DNA of 51,219 bases from Enterococcus italicus DSM 15952 (GTDB lineage: Bacteria; Bacillota; Bacilli; Lactobacillales; Enterococcaceae), in contig NZ_GL622241.1 in the NCBI RefSeq assembly GCF_000185365.1, forward strand, positions 1,273,133-1,324,351, read 5' to 3'. Made by a program: the position numbers and the translations under genes. The notes beneath the pieces were generated by a model. It saw only the letters and a list, made by a program, of their open reading frames with translations. It did not search any database and was not told the origin of the DNA. This document shows, one piece after another, positions 17,226 to 31,856 of this stretch (positions are counted from its first letter, which is position 1; every line of letters starts with the position of its first letter).

Positions 17226-17952
17226 CTACATAATAGATGGATCGCCCTTTTGTTTCTTGGATGGGGCGATTATTTTTTTCTAGTAATTCATCGCTAAATT
17301 CTTTTAAAAACTCTGGATTAAAATGCTGAATCGTCTCAAACACAAACCATTGAACCGGACCAGCAGTCGGCGGCGTCGTCAATGAGCCGGTATAATGAAA
17401 ATAAGACTGATTTTGAGGCAAAAAGATGGCAGGCGAAAAGGTCTGCAAGTGATTAAGAAAATCCCATTTTGATTGTATGTCCACTTTGTCTAGTTCGACT
17501 GCTTCCGTATCAAATGTACATATGACACCGACGACTAGGTTTTTTTGTTGCTCACTAGTATGAACCAAGTGGAATTCAATCTCATGTACTTGTCCATCGA
17601 TGATGTGTTCACTCGGGCGATGGAAATGAATATCCGTCAAAAAATAGCGCACATTTTGAAACACGACATAGCTTTCATGGCTATACGGGACAAAATGCAT
17701 CGTATTTTTGAATTCTTTTTCGGTAAAGCGTTCGGTTTGGTAATGAAAAAAAAGTTGTGCTTGCTCACTGTTTTTTATCACATGATTGCCGTGTGAAAGT
17801 GAAATTGGCGATTGATAGGGATACTGTGCTCCTTTTGCGAACCAATCACAAAGCTCGTGCCAGTGTTCTGGTCCTGTTTGTCCTTCATAACTCCACTCTA
17901 CATCCATATTGCGTTTGATTTGTTTACTCACGTTTGCTTCGCCAACTTTCAT
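17215..17952 (-). CDS. Alpha-class carbonic anhydrase
   Basis: The enzyme interconverts CO2 and bicarbonate. The alpha-class opening WSYEGQTGPEHW is visible, and the three zinc histidines are H109 and H111 (IHFHRPSEH) and H128 (EIEFHLVH). The threonine of the SLTTPP block near residue 200 is also present. There is no signal peptide, although many bacterial alpha enzymes are exported, so this one is probably cytoplasmic and could supply bicarbonate to the nearby CarAB reaction. The start is uncertain: a TATACT element only about 15 bases before the ATG at 17952 favours the in-frame GTG at 17931, with a weak GGCGAAG site. Confidence 0.88.
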   Translation of the reverse strand: MKVGEANVSKQIKRNMDVEWSYEGQTGPEHWHELCDWFAKGAQYPYQSPISLSHGNHVIKNSEQAQLFFHYQTERFTEKEFKNTMHFVPYSHESYVVFQNVRYFLTDIHFHRPSEHIIDGQVHEIEFHLVHTSEQQKNLVVGVICTFDTEAVELDKVDIQSKWDFLNHLQTFSPAIFLPQNQSYFHYTGSLTTPPTAGPVQWFVFETIQHFNPEFLKEFSDELLEKNNRPIQETKGRSIYYVEKN

Positions 17953-17984
17953 TCTAGAATAACTATCAGTATAATATAGATGTA

Positions 17985-18031
17985 AGAAAAAAAAAAACGA
18001 ATGACGCCTCGCCGCATTCGTTTTTTTGCTT
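17985..18031 (-). terminator. Terminator of the pyr operon
   Basis: AACGAATG (17996-18003) and CATTCGTT (18015-18022) form an 8-bp stem, followed on the minus strand by a T run of more than ten. It begins just after the pyrE stop. The A run on the other side makes it potentially bidirectional. Confidence 0.9.
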
Positions 18032-18034
18032 TGA

Positions 18035-18664
18035 CTAATTTAACCAGTTTTCTGGGTTTTCTTTCCATTTGCTTAGCAAGTCTTTTTGTTCTGGACGAAT
18101 GTAAGCTTCTTCTTGGGCGACATTAATTAGGGTTGAATAATTGGTTAATGTCACAAGTGGTGTAGTGGCATTTTCAAAATTTTCTTTTCCTTTTGGTAAT
18201 TCATAGGTGAAAATCGCTGCTACGCCTAGCACATTGGCTCCTTCGTTTTCAGCAGCTGCACAGGCTTCTAACACACTACCGCCAGTTGAAATCAAGTCTT
18301 CGATGACGACCATCTTTTGACCAGGTGTGATCCGTCCTTCGATTTGATTGCCTTTTCCATGATCTTTGGGCTTGCTACGAATATAGACCATCGGCAAGTC
18401 AAGCAACTCAGCTACCCAAGCTGCATGCGGGATGCCGGCTGTGGCTGTTCCAGCAATGACTTGGGCATCAGGGAATGTCGCTTTAATCTTTTCAGCTAAT
18501 CCTTTGGCAATTTTTTTTCTGACAGCTGGATAGCTCATCGTCAAGCGGTTGTCACAGTATATCGGACTTTTCATACCGCTTGCCCAAGTGAATGGTTCTT
18601 CAGGGTTTAAAAAGACGGCTTTAATAGCTAATAATTCATGGGCGATAGACATTTCTACTGACAT
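18035..18664 (-). CDS. pyrE: Orotate phosphoribosyltransferase
   Basis: The enzyme has 209 residues and makes orotidine monophosphate from orotate and PRPP. The N-terminal [14 protein letters not shown] segment, the [17 protein letters not shown] block, the [11 protein letters not shown] loop and the PRPP motif [16 protein letters not shown] are all present. It directly abuts the pyrF stop codon and is the last gene of the pyr operon, followed by a strong terminator. Confidence 0.97.
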   Translation of the reverse strand: MSVEMSIAHELLAIKAVFLNPEEPFTWASGMKSPIYCDNRLTMSYPAVRKKIAKGLAEKIKATFPDAQVIAGTATAGIPHAAWVAELLDLPMVYIRSKPKDHGKGNQIEGRITPGQKMVVIEDLISTGGSVLEACAAAENEGANVLGVAAIFTYELPKGKENFENATTPLVTLTNYSTLINVAQEEAYIRPEQKDLLSKWKENPENWLN

Positions 18665-21080
<2,416 letters not shown>

Positions 21081-21102
21081 GTCCTGACTTCCCTCCGATG
21101 GC

Positions 21103-24100
21103 TTATATTGAATTTGTCGCAAATGCGCGCGATTCCATCACTTTCAAAATAGCATCTGCCGTATCAAGTGAGGTAAAAAGTGGCACACCGTGTTCGACGG
21201 CATAGCGGCGGATCAAAAAGCCGTCTTCTGAATCTTGGTTCCGATTTTTGTCTGTCGTATTGATGGCCATTTGGATCATCCCTTTTTGAATTAGATCAAT
21301 GACGGTCTCGCCTTCTTCATCGAGCTTACCGATTGATTGCACCCGTAGACCGAGTGAGGATAAATAGTTTGCAGTCCCTTTTGTTGCCCGTAAGCTAAAG
21401 CCAATATCCGAAAAGCGACGCGCCAATTCGGCCGCTTCTTCTTTTGATTCGTCGGCAATTGTAAATAAGACCGAGCCATATTCTGGGATGTGTAAACCTG
21501 ATGCTTCAAATGCTTTGTATAATGCCTTTTCAAGTGTTGCATCCGAGCCCATTACTTCGCCGGTGGACTTCATTTCTGGGCCTAAGTAAGTATCGACTTT
21601 GCGCAATTTTGTAAATGAGAAGACTGGCGCTTTGACATGGACTAATTGCGACTCGTGATATAAGCCATCTTGATAGCCAAGACTTTGTAACGATTCGCCT
21701 AAAATCGCTTTAGTCGCGATTTGAGCCATCGGGATACCTGTGACTTTACTTAAAAATGGTACAGTCCGACTGGCACGAGGATTCACTTCAATGACGTAGA
21801 CTGTCTCATCATGAATGACAAATTGAATATTCATCATCCCAATACAATTTAAGCCAAGCGCCAATTTTTTGGTATAGTCGATAATGGTTTGTTTTGTTTT
21901 TTCGCTTAATGTTTGTGGCGGATAGACAGCCATTGAGTCACCTGAATGGACACCTGCTCGTTCTATGTGTTCCATTATTCCTGGGATAAGCACTATTTTC
22001 CCATCACAAATGGCATCAACTTCGCACTCTTTCCCTACTAAATAGCGATCGACAAGGACTGGATGTTCTGGCGATGCCTTGACAGCGTGCTCCATATAAT
22101 CGCGTAGGTCTGTTTCATTTTCAACAATTTCCATTGCCCGGCCTCCCAAGACATAGCTCGGACGAACCAAGACAGGGAAGCCGATTCGTTTGGCGATTGC
22201 TACGGCATCCTCTTTATTAGTAGCCGTGTCGCCTTCTGGTTGCGGTATTTCTAATTCTTTCAGGGCTTGTTCAAACAAGTCGCGATTCTCTGCTCGATCC
22301 AAGTCTTCAATCGTCGTGCCCAAAATCTTTACGCCCGCTTTGACTAATGGTTCAGCTAAATTAATCGCAGTTTGCCCACCGAATTGAACGATTACGCCTA
22401 GAGGTTGCTCTAAGTCAATCACGTTTAAGACATCTTCCAGTGTTAAGGGTTCAAAATACAATTTATCTGAGATTGAAAAGTCTGTCGACACTGTCTCAGG
22501 GTTACTGTTCATAATTACTGCTTCGTATCCTGCCGCTTGAATAGCTTTAACCGAATGAACCGTTGCATAGTCAAATTCAACCCCTTGACCAATGCGGATT
22601 GGCCCAGAACCTAGTACTAAAATAGAAGGTTTTTCTGACACAATACTTTCATTTTCCCATTCGTAGGTACTGTAGAAATAAGGTGTCTCCGAGGCAAATT
22701 CACCCGCACAGGTATCGACCATCTTATAGACTGGTAAAATGGCGTTGTCTTTCCGTAATTGGCGTACTTGGTTACTTGTCGTTTGCCAAATTTCGGCAAT
22801 CTTTTGGTCGGTAAAGCCGTATTGTTTGGCCACTTTTACTAGCTCGTTATCAAATGGTGCCTTCGCAAGCGCATGCTCTAGTTCAATGATATGCAAAAGC
22901 TTATCGAGGAAGAAGAGATTGATTTTGGTCATTTCTTCTAATTCTTGAATGGTATATCCTCTTCTGATTGCTTCAGCTAAATAAAAGAGACGATCATCTT
23001 GAGCTTTGACGATTTTATTTGTCAGTTCACTATCCGGAAAATCGACTAATTCTTTTAATTCCATATGATGTGTGCCAATTTCAAGTGAGCGTACCGCTTT
23101 AAGTAACGATTCCTCAATGGTGCGACCGATTGCCATCACTTCACCGGTGGCCTTCATCTGTGTGCCGAGTAGACGGTCACCATGTTCAAATTTATCAAAC
23201 GGCCATCTCGGAATCTTCGCCACCACATAATCGAGCGCTGGTTCAAATTCGGCATACGTGGTTTCAGTTACAGGATTTTTCATCTCATCAAGGGTTAAGC
23301 CTACCGCAATCTTGGCTGCTAATTTTGCGATTGGATAACCTGTAGCTTTACTTGCTAAGGCTGATGAGCGCGAGACACGAGGGTTAACTTCGATAACATA
23401 ATATTGGAAGCTTTCAGGATCCAAGGCTAGCTGAACATTGCAGCCTCCTTCGATTTTTAGCGCGCGGATGATGGTCAATGATGCGTCACGAAGCATTTGG
23501 TATTCATAATCCGAGAGAGTCTGACTTGGTGCAAAGACAATTGAGTCACCGGTATGAATCCCCACTGGATCAAAGTTTTCCATATTACATACCACAATTG
23601 CGTTATCTGCCGAATCACGCATCACTTCGTATTCAATCTCTTTAAATCCGGCGATACTGCGTTCGATTAGACATTGGGTCACAGGCGATAGCTTTAAGCC
23701 GTTTTCAGCAATTTGACGCAACTCTTCTTCGTTAGCACACATGCCTCCACCAGTTCCGCCTAGCGTAAATGCGGGACGGACAATGACTGGGTAGCCGATT
23801 TTTTTGGCAAATACAACAGCTTGTTCAACCGTCGTAATGATATCTGATTCAGGAATGGGTTGTGCTAATTCTTCCATTAATTTTTTAAATAAATCACGGT
23901 CTTCCGCTTGGTCAATCGCGCTTAACTTCGTTCCTAATAATTCGATCTTTAATTCATCTAGAATACCAGCTTTTGATAGCTCCATCGCCATATTTAACCC
24001 CGTTTGCCCACCTAGCGTTGGTAAGATGGCATCTGGCATTTCTTTGCGTAAAATACGAGAAACAAATTCATACGTAATCGGTTCAATATACACACGATCC

Positions 24101-24282
24101 GCGATTTCGCGATCTGTCATGATAGTCGCAGGATTGGAGTTAACTAAAACTACTTCATATCCTTCTTCTTTTAATGCTAAGCATGCTTGGGTGCCTGCGT
24201 AGTCAAATTCGGCAGCCTGACCAATGACAATCGGACCAGAACCAATAACCATAATTTTAGAAATATCTGTTCGTTTTGGCAC
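21103..24282 (-). CDS. carB: Carbamoyl-phosphate synthase large subunit
   Basis: The protein has 1059 residues, the standard length, and forms carbamoyl phosphate from bicarbonate, ATP and ammonia delivered by CarA. Two homologous ATP-grasp halves are visible, each starting with a GSGPI motif ([20 protein letters not shown] and [20 protein letters not shown]), followed by a C-terminal MGS-type allosteric domain from about residue 930. The start is GTG, overlapping the end of carA by 26 bases, with GGAAGG upstream. Confidence 0.97.
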   Translation of the reverse strand: MPKRTDISKIMVIGSGPIVIGQAAEFDYAGTQACLALKEEGYEVVLVNSNPATIMTDREIADRVYIEPITYEFVSRILRKEMPDAILPTLGGQTGLNMAMELSKAGILDELKIELLGTKLSAIDQAEDRDLFKKLMEELAQPIPESDIITTVEQAVVFAKKIGYPVIVRPAFTLGGTGGGMCANEEELRQIAENGLKLSPVTQCLIERSIAGFKEIEYEVMRDSADNAIVVCNMENFDPVGIHTGDSIVFAPSQTLSDYEYQMLRDASLTIIRALKIEGGCNVQLALDPESFQYYVIEVNPRVSRSSALASKATGYPIAKLAAKIAVGLTLDEMKNPVTETTYAEFEPALDYVVAKIPRWPFDKFEHGDRLLGTQMKATGEVMAIGRTIEESLLKAVRSLEIGTHHMELKELVDFPDSELTNKIVKAQDDRLFYLAEAIRRGYTIQELEEMTKINLFFLDKLLHIIELEHALAKAPFDNELVKVAKQYGFTDQKIAEIWQTTSNQVRQLRKDNAILPVYKMVDTCAGEFASETPYFYSTYEWENESIVSEKPSILVLGSGPIRIGQGVEFDYATVHSVKAIQAAGYEAVIMNSNPETVSTDFSISDKLYFEPLTLEDVLNVIDLEQPLGVIVQFGGQTAINLAEPLVKAGVKILGTTIEDLDRAENRDLFEQALKELEIPQPEGDTATNKEDAVAIAKRIGFPVLVRPSYVLGGRAMEIVENETDLRDYMEHAVKASPEHPVLVDRYLVGKECEVDAICDGKIVLIPGIMEHIERAGVHSGDSMAVYPPQTLSEKTKQTIIDYTKKLALGLNCIGMMNIQFVIHDETVYVIEVNPRASRTVPFLSKVTGIPMAQIATKAILGESLQSLGYQDGLYHESQLVHVKAPVFSFTKLRKVDTYLGPEMKSTGEVMGSDATLEKALYKAFEASGLHIPEYGSVLFTIADESKEEAAELARRFSDIGFSLRATKGTANYLSSLGLRVQSIGKLDEEGETVIDLIQKGMIQMAINTTDKNRNQDSEDGFLIRRYAVEHGVPLFTSLDTADAILKVMESRAFATNSI

Positions 24283-25363
24283 GTTCTTTTTGCTCCTTCC
24301 ATGCTTCCATTAATTCAATAAACTCATCAAACAAGTGAACGGCGTCGTGTGGACCTGGCGCTGCATCCGGGTGAAACTGGACACTAAACGCTGGGAACTT
24401 ACGATGGCGTATTCCTTCAATCGTCTCATCATTGACTTCGACGTGGGTAATCATCAACGCTTCCTGGTCAATCGACTCGGCACTGACTGCAAAGCCATGG
24501 TTTTGCGATGTGAAGTCAATTTTGCCCGTCGCAATCTCTCTAACTGGATGATTCAAGCCTCGATGGCCGAATTTCATTTTGTATGTATCTGCCCCATTCG
24601 CTAGAGCGAACAGCTGATGACCCAAACAAATACCAAAGATTGGTAGTTTCCCTTGAATCCCTTGAATCATTTTGACTGCTTCTGGTAAGCTCTTCGGATC
24701 CCCCGGGCCATTTGTCAGCATCACACCATCTGGAGCCAGCGCTAAGATTTCTTCCGCTGTCGTACTATAAGGCAAGACGGTTAAATTACATGAACGCTTC
24801 GAAAACTCGCGCATAATACTATGTTTTAACCCAAAGTCAACAATGACCACATTATGACCTGTACCAGGACTTGGATAGGCTTTACTAGTAGATACTTGTT
24901 GGACTTGATTGGTAGGTAATACCGCAGCTTTTAATTGATCATACGCATGTTCAAACTGATCACCGATATCAACGATGCTTGCTTTCATCGTGCCGACTTC
25001 GCGAATTTTTTTGGTCAATGCACGGGTATCAATCCCTGCAATTCCTGGAATGCCTTTATTTTTTAAAAATTGATCCAGAGTCAGTTGTGAGCGCCAATTG
25101 CTAGGTACGCGAGCAAATTCCTTCACGATAACACCTTTACATGTGGGAACAATCGACTCATAATCATCGCGGTTAATGCCATAGTTACCAACCATTGGAT
25201 AGGTAAAGGTAATGATTTGACCATTAAAGCTTTGGTCAGTAATTGTTTCTTGGTAGCCTGTCATACTTGTTGTAAAGACGACTTCCCCAAAGACGTTTGT
25301 CGGAGCGCCAAATCCTTCTCCTTCAAAATAGGTGCCATCTTCTAATATTAACCAACGTTTCAT
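24257..25363 (-). CDS. carA: Carbamoyl-phosphate synthase small subunit
   Basis: The protein has 368 residues and is the glutamine amidotransferase subunit. The opening is [19 protein letters not shown]; the class I triad is seen as [10 protein letters not shown] (catalytic Cys) and the [14 protein letters not shown] block. The ATG at 25363 has AAAGGGAGG 7 bases upstream and lies 2 bases past pyrC. The longer ORF through the end of pyrC is rejected. Confidence 0.97.
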   Translation of the reverse strand: MKRWLILEDGTYFEGEGFGAPTNVFGEVVFTTSMTGYQETITDQSFNGQIITFTYPMVGNYGINRDDYESIVPTCKGVIVKEFARVPSNWRSQLTLDQFLKNKGIPGIAGIDTRALTKKIREVGTMKASIVDIGDQFEHAYDQLKAAVLPTNQVQQVSTSKAYPSPGTGHNVVIVDFGLKHSIMREFSKRSCNLTVLPYSTTAEEILALAPDGVMLTNGPGDPKSLPEAVKMIQGIQGKLPIFGICLGHQLFALANGADTYKMKFGHRGLNHPVREIATGKIDFTSQNHGFAVSAESIDQEALMITHVEVNDETIEGIRHRKFPAFSVQFHPDAAPGPHDAVHLFDEFIELMEAWKEQKERAKTNRYF

Positions 25364-25365
25364 TC

Positions 25366-26646
25366 TTATTCCTCCCTTTGCCATACAACTTCGCCATTTA
25401 CGAAGGTGTAGACGGTGTCGCCAGAAAAAGTCCAACCATCAAATGGGGTATTCACACCCATCGATTCAAACTTGTTCGCATCTACTTGGTAATTTTGTTC
25501 AAGGTCAAAGACCGCAATATCGGCTGGACGACCAACATCTAGGTACCCAGCTTTTAATCCAAAAATATCAGCTGGCTTTTTTGTCATCCAATCGATGACT
25601 TGTTTTAATGTAAAAATACCTGTTTGTACAAACTGGCTGTACATGAGTTGAAACGCATATTCAGAGCCCACGATGCCGAATGGTGCGTTTAAAAAACTTT
25701 GCGATTTTTCTTCTAATCCATGAGGTGCATGGTCAGTCGCAATACAATCGATTGTTCCATCCAATAGACCATCGATCAACGCTTTCTGATCTTCTGTGGC
25801 CCTTAATGGAGGATTCATTTTCCAAAAACCAAAGTCACTTTGAATATCTTCATCTACTAAGCGTAGATGATGGGGGCAGACTTCACACGTCACATGAACA
25901 CCAGCTGCTTTTGCATCTCGAATCACCCGAACACTTTCTTTTGTCGATACATGACACACATGATAATGGACACCCGTCGCCTCAGCTAGTAACAAATCTC
26001 TAGCAATTTGCGATGACTCTGTCACACTCAAAATACCTGGCAAACCGAGTTCTTTAGAGCGCTTGCCTTCATGCATAACTCCGCCAAATAAGAGTGACTC
26101 GTCTTCCGTATGTGCCACCACTGGCATACTTAGTTTGGCAGCTTCTTTCATTGCTAGATACATCGTACCCGCTGTCTGTACGCCGACACCGTCATTAGTA
26201 AAGGCAAAGGCGCCCGCCTCTTTTAGTTGTGCATAGTCGACTAATTCCTCACTGCGTAATGCTTTGGTTAATGAAGCATATTGCAATACATTGACTTTCG
26301 CATCTTTTTTTAATATCGTTTGAATATTTTGAAAATTTTCTTTGCTATCGGGGACTGGATCAAGATTAGGCATGGCACAGACTGTCGTAAAGCCCCCTCT
26401 AGCAGCAGCCATCGAACCGGTCGCAATGGTTTCTTTATAGGTAAAGCCAGGTTCTCTAAAATGCACATGTACATCGACTAAGCCCGGAGCTGTGAATTTC
26501 CCGTCTAATGCATAGACTTGATCAAATGCTTCTTCTTCAAACGACTGGCCAATCGCATAAATTTTTCCATCTTCAATCCAAATATCGAAAATCCCTAACT
26601 CGCCTGAAGCGGTAAATAGATTGGCATCTTTCAGTAATGTCTTCAT
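25366..26646 (-). CDS. pyrC: Dihydroorotase
   Basis: The protein has 426 residues, a class I dihydroorotase of the amidohydrolase fold that cyclises carbamoyl aspartate. Metal ligands are in [31 protein letters not shown] and IATDHAPH. It begins 10 bases after pyrB and is followed by carA after 2 bases. Confidence 0.96.
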   Translation of the reverse strand: MKTLLKDANLFTASGELGIFDIWIEDGKIYAIGQSFEEEAFDQVYALDGKFTAPGLVDVHVHFREPGFTYKETIATGSMAAARGGFTTVCAMPNLDPVPDSKENFQNIQTILKKDAKVNVLQYASLTKALRSEELVDYAQLKEAGAFAFTNDGVGVQTAGTMYLAMKEAAKLSMPVVAHTEDESLLFGGVMHEGKRSKELGLPGILSVTESSQIARDLLLAEATGVHYHVCHVSTKESVRVIRDAKAAGVHVTCEVCPHHLRLVDEDIQSDFGFWKMNPPLRATEDQKALIDGLLDGTIDCIATDHAPHGLEEKSQSFLNAPFGIVGSEYAFQLMYSQFVQTGIFTLKQVIDWMTKKPADIFGLKAGYLDVGRPADIAVFDLEQNYQVDANKFESMGVNTPFDGWTFSGDTVYTFVNGEVVWQREE

Positions 26647-26656
26647 TCAAATCCTC

Positions 26657-27580
26657 CTATAAGATAGCTTCCGTTAATACTGCTTCTAATATGGCCATAC
26701 GCGCGTAAACGCCATTGGTCATTTGAGTAACAATTCTTGATTGCTTGGCTTCCACTAATTCACTTGCCAATTCGACATCGCGATTGACTGGTGCTGGATG
26801 CATGATAATCGCTGAGGGCTTCATTTGGCTCGCTCGCTCAATGGTCAGTCCATATGTTTGATGGTAGGCCTCTTTTGAAAACACCTGCTTGCCATCATGA
26901 TGACGCTCATGTTGCACGCGCAGCATCATCATCACGTCGACTGATTTTACAAGCTCGTCAATCGGTAAATAAGTGCCGAACGCCATATACTCTTCAGAAA
27001 ACCACTCCTTTGGTCCTGAGAAATATACCTCAGCTCCCAAGCGCCGCAGCATCTGCATGTTTGATTTTGCCACACGAGAATGGACGATATCACCAACGAT
27101 GGCTACTTTTAGTGAATCAAATGTGCCAAATTCCTCATAAATGGTCATTAAATCAAGTAAACACTGACTAGGATGCTGACCACTACCATCGCCACCATTC
27201 ACAATTTGTGTTTTAATGGTCTTGCTATCGATTAGCGGTTGAAAAAATGCTTCCTCAGAATGTCGAATAACACAGACATCCGTTCCTAGTGCCGAAAGTG
27301 TTAAAATCGTATCATACAAGGTCTCACCCTTTTGGATGGAGCTGGTGGATGTATCAAATGAAAGAACATCCACCCCTAATTTTCGTTCGGCCGTTTCAAA
27401 GCTAGTATGTGTACGAGTGCTATTTTCAAAAAAGAGATTTGCTGCAAAATACTGCTGCTTTTCAGGTTGCCACGTTGCACCTTTTTTGAATGCTTCTCCT
27501 CTTCGAATCAACTTCATTACCTCTATATTTGACAGTCGTTCGACACTGACAAAATGATTTAGTATTACGCGATCATTCAT
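26657..27580 (-). CDS. pyrB: Aspartate carbamoyltransferase catalytic subunit
   Basis: The protein has 307 residues and condenses carbamoyl phosphate with aspartate. The carbamoyl phosphate site is [13 protein letters not shown], followed by [12 protein letters not shown] and the HPSQCLLD aspartate loop; PAPVNRD is near the C-terminus. No regulatory pyrI follows, as usual in Firmicutes. AGAGGTG precedes the ATG at 27580. Only about 20 bases separate it from pyrP, so there is no room for an attenuator between them. Confidence 0.97.
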   Translation of the reverse strand: MNDRVILNHFVSVERLSNIEVMKLIRRGEAFKKGATWQPEKQQYFAANLFFENSTRTHTSFETAERKLGVDVLSFDTSTSSIQKGETLYDTILTLSALGTDVCVIRHSEEAFFQPLIDSKTIKTQIVNGGDGSGQHPSQCLLDLMTIYEEFGTFDSLKVAIVGDIVHSRVAKSNMQMLRRLGAEVYFSGPKEWFSEEYMAFGTYLPIDELVKSVDVMMMLRVQHERHHDGKQVFSKEAYHQTYGLTIERASQMKPSAIIMHPAPVNRDVELASELVEAKQSRIVTQMTNGVYARMAILEAVLTEAIL

Positions 27581-27601
27581 GGAATCACCTCTCACCTAAG
27601 C

Positions 27602-29489
<1,888 letters not shown>

Positions 29490-29583
29490 GAACATGCTCG
29501 TATTCTTTCGTCTGGATATAGACGAAACCAATTAGTAACTAACTTTGCACGCATGCATCGTAATTACTATTCACAACCTTCTT

Positions 29584-29597
29584 AGCCTCACGGGACT
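29584..29597 (-). promoter_or_regulatory. PyrR-binding RNA site
   Basis: AGTCCCGTGAGGCT on the minus strand fits every position of the PyrR anti-antiterminator consensus ARUCCNGNGAGGYU. Binding would stabilise the anti-antiterminator hairpin and favour the terminator at 29456-29489. Only one such site is seen in the operon. Confidence 0.92.
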
Positions 29598-29628
29598 ATC
29601 ATTAAAGGATTACTATTTATTTTTTCTT

Positions 29629-29657
29629 ACTATACCGTTAATTAAGTAAAAAATCAA
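29629..29657 (-). promoter_or_regulatory. Promoter of the pyr operon
   Basis: TTGATT (29652-29657) and TATAGT (29629-29634) are separated by 17 bases. The -35 element overlaps the stop codon of rluD. Transcripts from rluD could also enter the pyr leader, as no terminator separates them. Confidence 0.75.
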
Positions 29658-30562
29658 TCACTTTTCGGCAATTTCGCTAACGTTTTTTTGAAAATTTCTG
29701 GTAAAGGGGCTTCAAATACCATTTTTTCTCCCGTCGAAGGATGCGTAAAACCTAATAGCTTCGCATGAAGAAACTGACCATTACCTTTAATCGTCCGCTT
29801 TAAGCCGTAGACCGGATCGCCAACGAGTGGATAGCCGATGTATTGCATATGCACACGAATCTGGTGCGTTCTCCCCGTTTCAAGTTGAAGCTCGACTAGC
29901 GTATAATCTTCATAGCGCTCAAGCACTTGAAAATGCGTAACCGCATCTTTGCCATTGTCGACAACCGCTTGCATCTTACGATCGACTGTTGAGCGGCCAA
30001 TTGGTGCTCGAATGACACCTTTATCATGAGGAATCACGCCATGGACTAGTGCGACATATTTTCTTAATGAGGTTTTATCTTTCAACTGCTTTGCTAAATC
30101 TTCATGTGCTTGATCGTTTTTAGCAACCATTAATAGACCTGAAGTATCTTTATCAATCCGATGAACGATTCCCGGTCGAATGACACCATTAATCGATGAC
30201 AACGAATTTAAATGATAGATCAATGCATTTACCAAGGTGCCATTCGGGTGTCCAGCTGAAGGATGGACGACCATTCCTTGTGGCTTATTGATGACTGCGA
30301 CGTCCGCATCTTCATAGACAATTTCAAGCGGCAAATTCTCGGCAATTAAGTCCAAGGTCTCTGGTTCAGGGATTTGAATGGTAATCCGATCTCCCTTTTG
30401 CACTTTATAATTGGCCTTAACAACAACGCCATCGATTTTCACGCATGCTTCTTTTAGCCACAGTTGAATTTGCGAGCGGCTATAATTCGCCAATTTTTCG
30501 GCCAAAACTTTATCAATACGGCCTTTTTCTTCAGTGATACTTATTTTTAATTCCTCAGTCAT
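29654..30562 (-). CDS. rluD: RluD-type 23S rRNA pseudouridine synthase
   Basis: The protein has 302 residues. An N-terminal S4 domain (RIDKVLAEKLANYSRSQIQLWL) is followed by the RluA/RluD catalytic domain with the aspartate in GIVHRIDKDTSGLLMVAK and the RTHQIRVHMQYIGYPLVGD block. RluD enzymes modify uridines of helix 69 in 23S rRNA; the exact target here is inferred. It overlaps lspA by 8 bases, with AAAGGA before the ATG. Confidence 0.92.
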   Translation of the reverse strand: MTEELKISITEEKGRIDKVLAEKLANYSRSQIQLWLKEACVKIDGVVVKANYKVQKGDRITIQIPEPETLDLIAENLPLEIVYEDADVAVINKPQGMVVHPSAGHPNGTLVNALIYHLNSLSSINGVIRPGIVHRIDKDTSGLLMVAKNDQAHEDLAKQLKDKTSLRKYVALVHGVIPHDKGVIRAPIGRSTVDRKMQAVVDNGKDAVTHFQVLERYEDYTLVELQLETGRTHQIRVHMQYIGYPLVGDPVYGLKRTIKGNGQFLHAKLLGFTHPSTGEKMVFEAPLPEIFKKTLAKLPKSD

Positions 30563-31022
30563 TATGAGTTCCTTTCAAACGTTCTTCAAAAAATGTGTAG
30601 ATAAACAAACAAGCCACACCGATACAAAGAGACATGTCTGCCACGTTAAAAATGGGAAATTGAATAAAATCTAATTGAAACATATCAACGACATAGCCCA
30701 ATCGAATGCGATCAATAAAATTTCCTATTGCACCAGCTAAAATCAGTGAAAAACCGACCATTAGTAATACATGACCACCGCGATTTTTAACCATAAAATA
30801 GAGAATGGCCGCAACAGCGACAACGGTAATAACGGTAAAAAAAGCTAGTTTCCCTTCGAAAATACTCCAGGCTGCGCCAGTGTTTTGCAAATACGTCAGC
30901 GAGAACACATTGGTAAGAACTGGATGTGACTCACCTAGTGGAATGGCAGAAACAATGGCACTTTTTACCCATTGATCCAATCCGACAATCAAAAAACTTA
31001 ACAAAAAATATCCTATTAACAT
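30555..31022 (-). CDS. lspA: Lipoprotein signal peptidase (signal peptidase II)
   Basis: The protein has 155 residues and four membrane helices. It cleaves prolipoproteins before the lipid-modified cysteine. The catalytic aspartates are in AGAIGNFIDRIRLGYVVDM and PIFNVADMSLCIG. The opening LDQWVK is characteristic. It lies 16 bases after the CBS gene and overlaps rluD, forming a small operon. Confidence 0.96.
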   Translation of the reverse strand: MLIGYFLLSFLIVGLDQWVKSAIVSAIPLGESHPVLTNVFSLTYLQNTGAAWSIFEGKLAFFTVITVVAVAAILYFMVKNRGGHVLLMVGFSLILAGAIGNFIDRIRLGYVVDMFQLDFIQFPIFNVADMSLCIGVACLFIYTFFEERLKGTHND

Positions 31023-31038
31023 ATAATCCCATCCATTT

Positions 31039-31728
31039 CTATTGTTCTACTAAGTCACGTGGGCGAATAATTCCAACTAGATTGCCATTGGGTTCGCCGT
31101 CTTTGGTAATCAAAATGGCTTCTAACGTAGCATTTTCAGAAAATTGTTCTTGCACATAGTCCATCGTTGTGTCACTAGAGACAAATTGATAGTTTGTTGT
31201 TTTATTATCTGCTTCAAGTAGGGCACTGGCAGTTAATTGCTTAATACGTTCAGCCGAAATGGGATAATGCTTGGCAAACCAAAACCCCAAAATCCTTAAA
31301 GTTAATAATCCTTTAAATTCGCCGTCTCGATACATAGGAAACTGCGAATAGCGTTCTTTAGCAACGATACTAAGCAATTCTTCAAGCGGCAAATCAACAG
31401 TAAAGCCAGTCACTTTCTTAGCAAAGCGCGGCAATACTTTTTCGGGCTCAAATAATTCCTTTTCAATCAGCTGGATTCGGGTGATGACCCAATCATTTGG
31501 CTCTGCAATCACAAAATCTTCACCAATTTGATCATGAACAATCGCATTTCGTAATTGTGATAACTGCAAAAGGTCATCTTCATATTTTTTTATCGGCAAA
31601 TCTGAGCGACGAGCTAACTTACGAACCATCTGACTAAAGCCCATCTTGGTTTCACTTTTCAATTGATTTTGCATCCATTTTTCGATACGGTTAAACGCAC
31701 TAATAAAAATTTGTGCTCTCTCAGCCAT
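31039..31728 (-). CDS. CBS-domain protein with N-terminal HEPN-like helical domain
   Basis: The protein has 229 residues. The first ~95 are helical and contain LSQLRNAIVHD, an Rx4H motif (R60 to H65) as in HEPN domains. Residues ~100-229 form a CBS pair (KERYSQFPMYRDGEFKGLLT and ATLEAILITKDGEPNGNLVGIIRPRDL). CBS pairs bind adenine nucleotides, so the protein may sense a nucleotide and act through the helical domain; this is inference. The ATG at 31728 follows AAAGGGGACC; the longer reading lacks conservation. It is cotranscribed with lspA and rluD, directly before the pyr operon. Confidence 0.75.
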   Translation of the reverse strand: MAERAQIFISAFNRIEKWMQNQLKSETKMGFSQMVRKLARRSDLPIKKYEDDLLQLSQLRNAIVHDQIGEDFVIAEPNDWVITRIQLIEKELFEPEKVLPRFAKKVTGFTVDLPLEELLSIVAKERYSQFPMYRDGEFKGLLTLRILGFWFAKHYPISAERIKQLTASALLEADNKTTNYQFVSSDTTMDYVQEQFSENATLEAILITKDGEPNGNLVGIIRPRDLVEQ

Positions 31729-31763
31729 GATACGGGTCCCCTTTCTATCGAGTGAACTTATTA

Positions 31764-31791
31764 AGTATACCTTATTTTTGCTTCCTAGCAA
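31764..31791 (-). promoter_or_regulatory. Promoter of the CBS protein-lspA-rluD operon
   Basis: TTGCTA (31786-31791) and TATACT (31764-31769) are spaced by 16 bases, about 35 bases before the CBS gene ATG. Confidence 0.7.
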
Positions 31792-31804
31792 GCTATTTCA
31801 ACCT

Positions 31805-31839
31805 AAAAAAATGGTGACCTCTTATCAAAAAAGGACACC
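31805..31839 (-). terminator. Terminator of fhs
   Basis: GGTGTCC and GGTCACC pair with one mismatch around a 13-base loop, followed by ATTTTTTT on the minus strand, starting about 17 bases after the fhs stop. Confidence 0.7.
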
Positions 31840-31856
31840 AGTCTAACTATTTAAAA

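Noticed and set aside
22190-24202. Plus-strand ORFs inside carB, up to 132 codons
   Set aside because: They are shadows of the third-codon pattern of carB, without ribosome binding sites.
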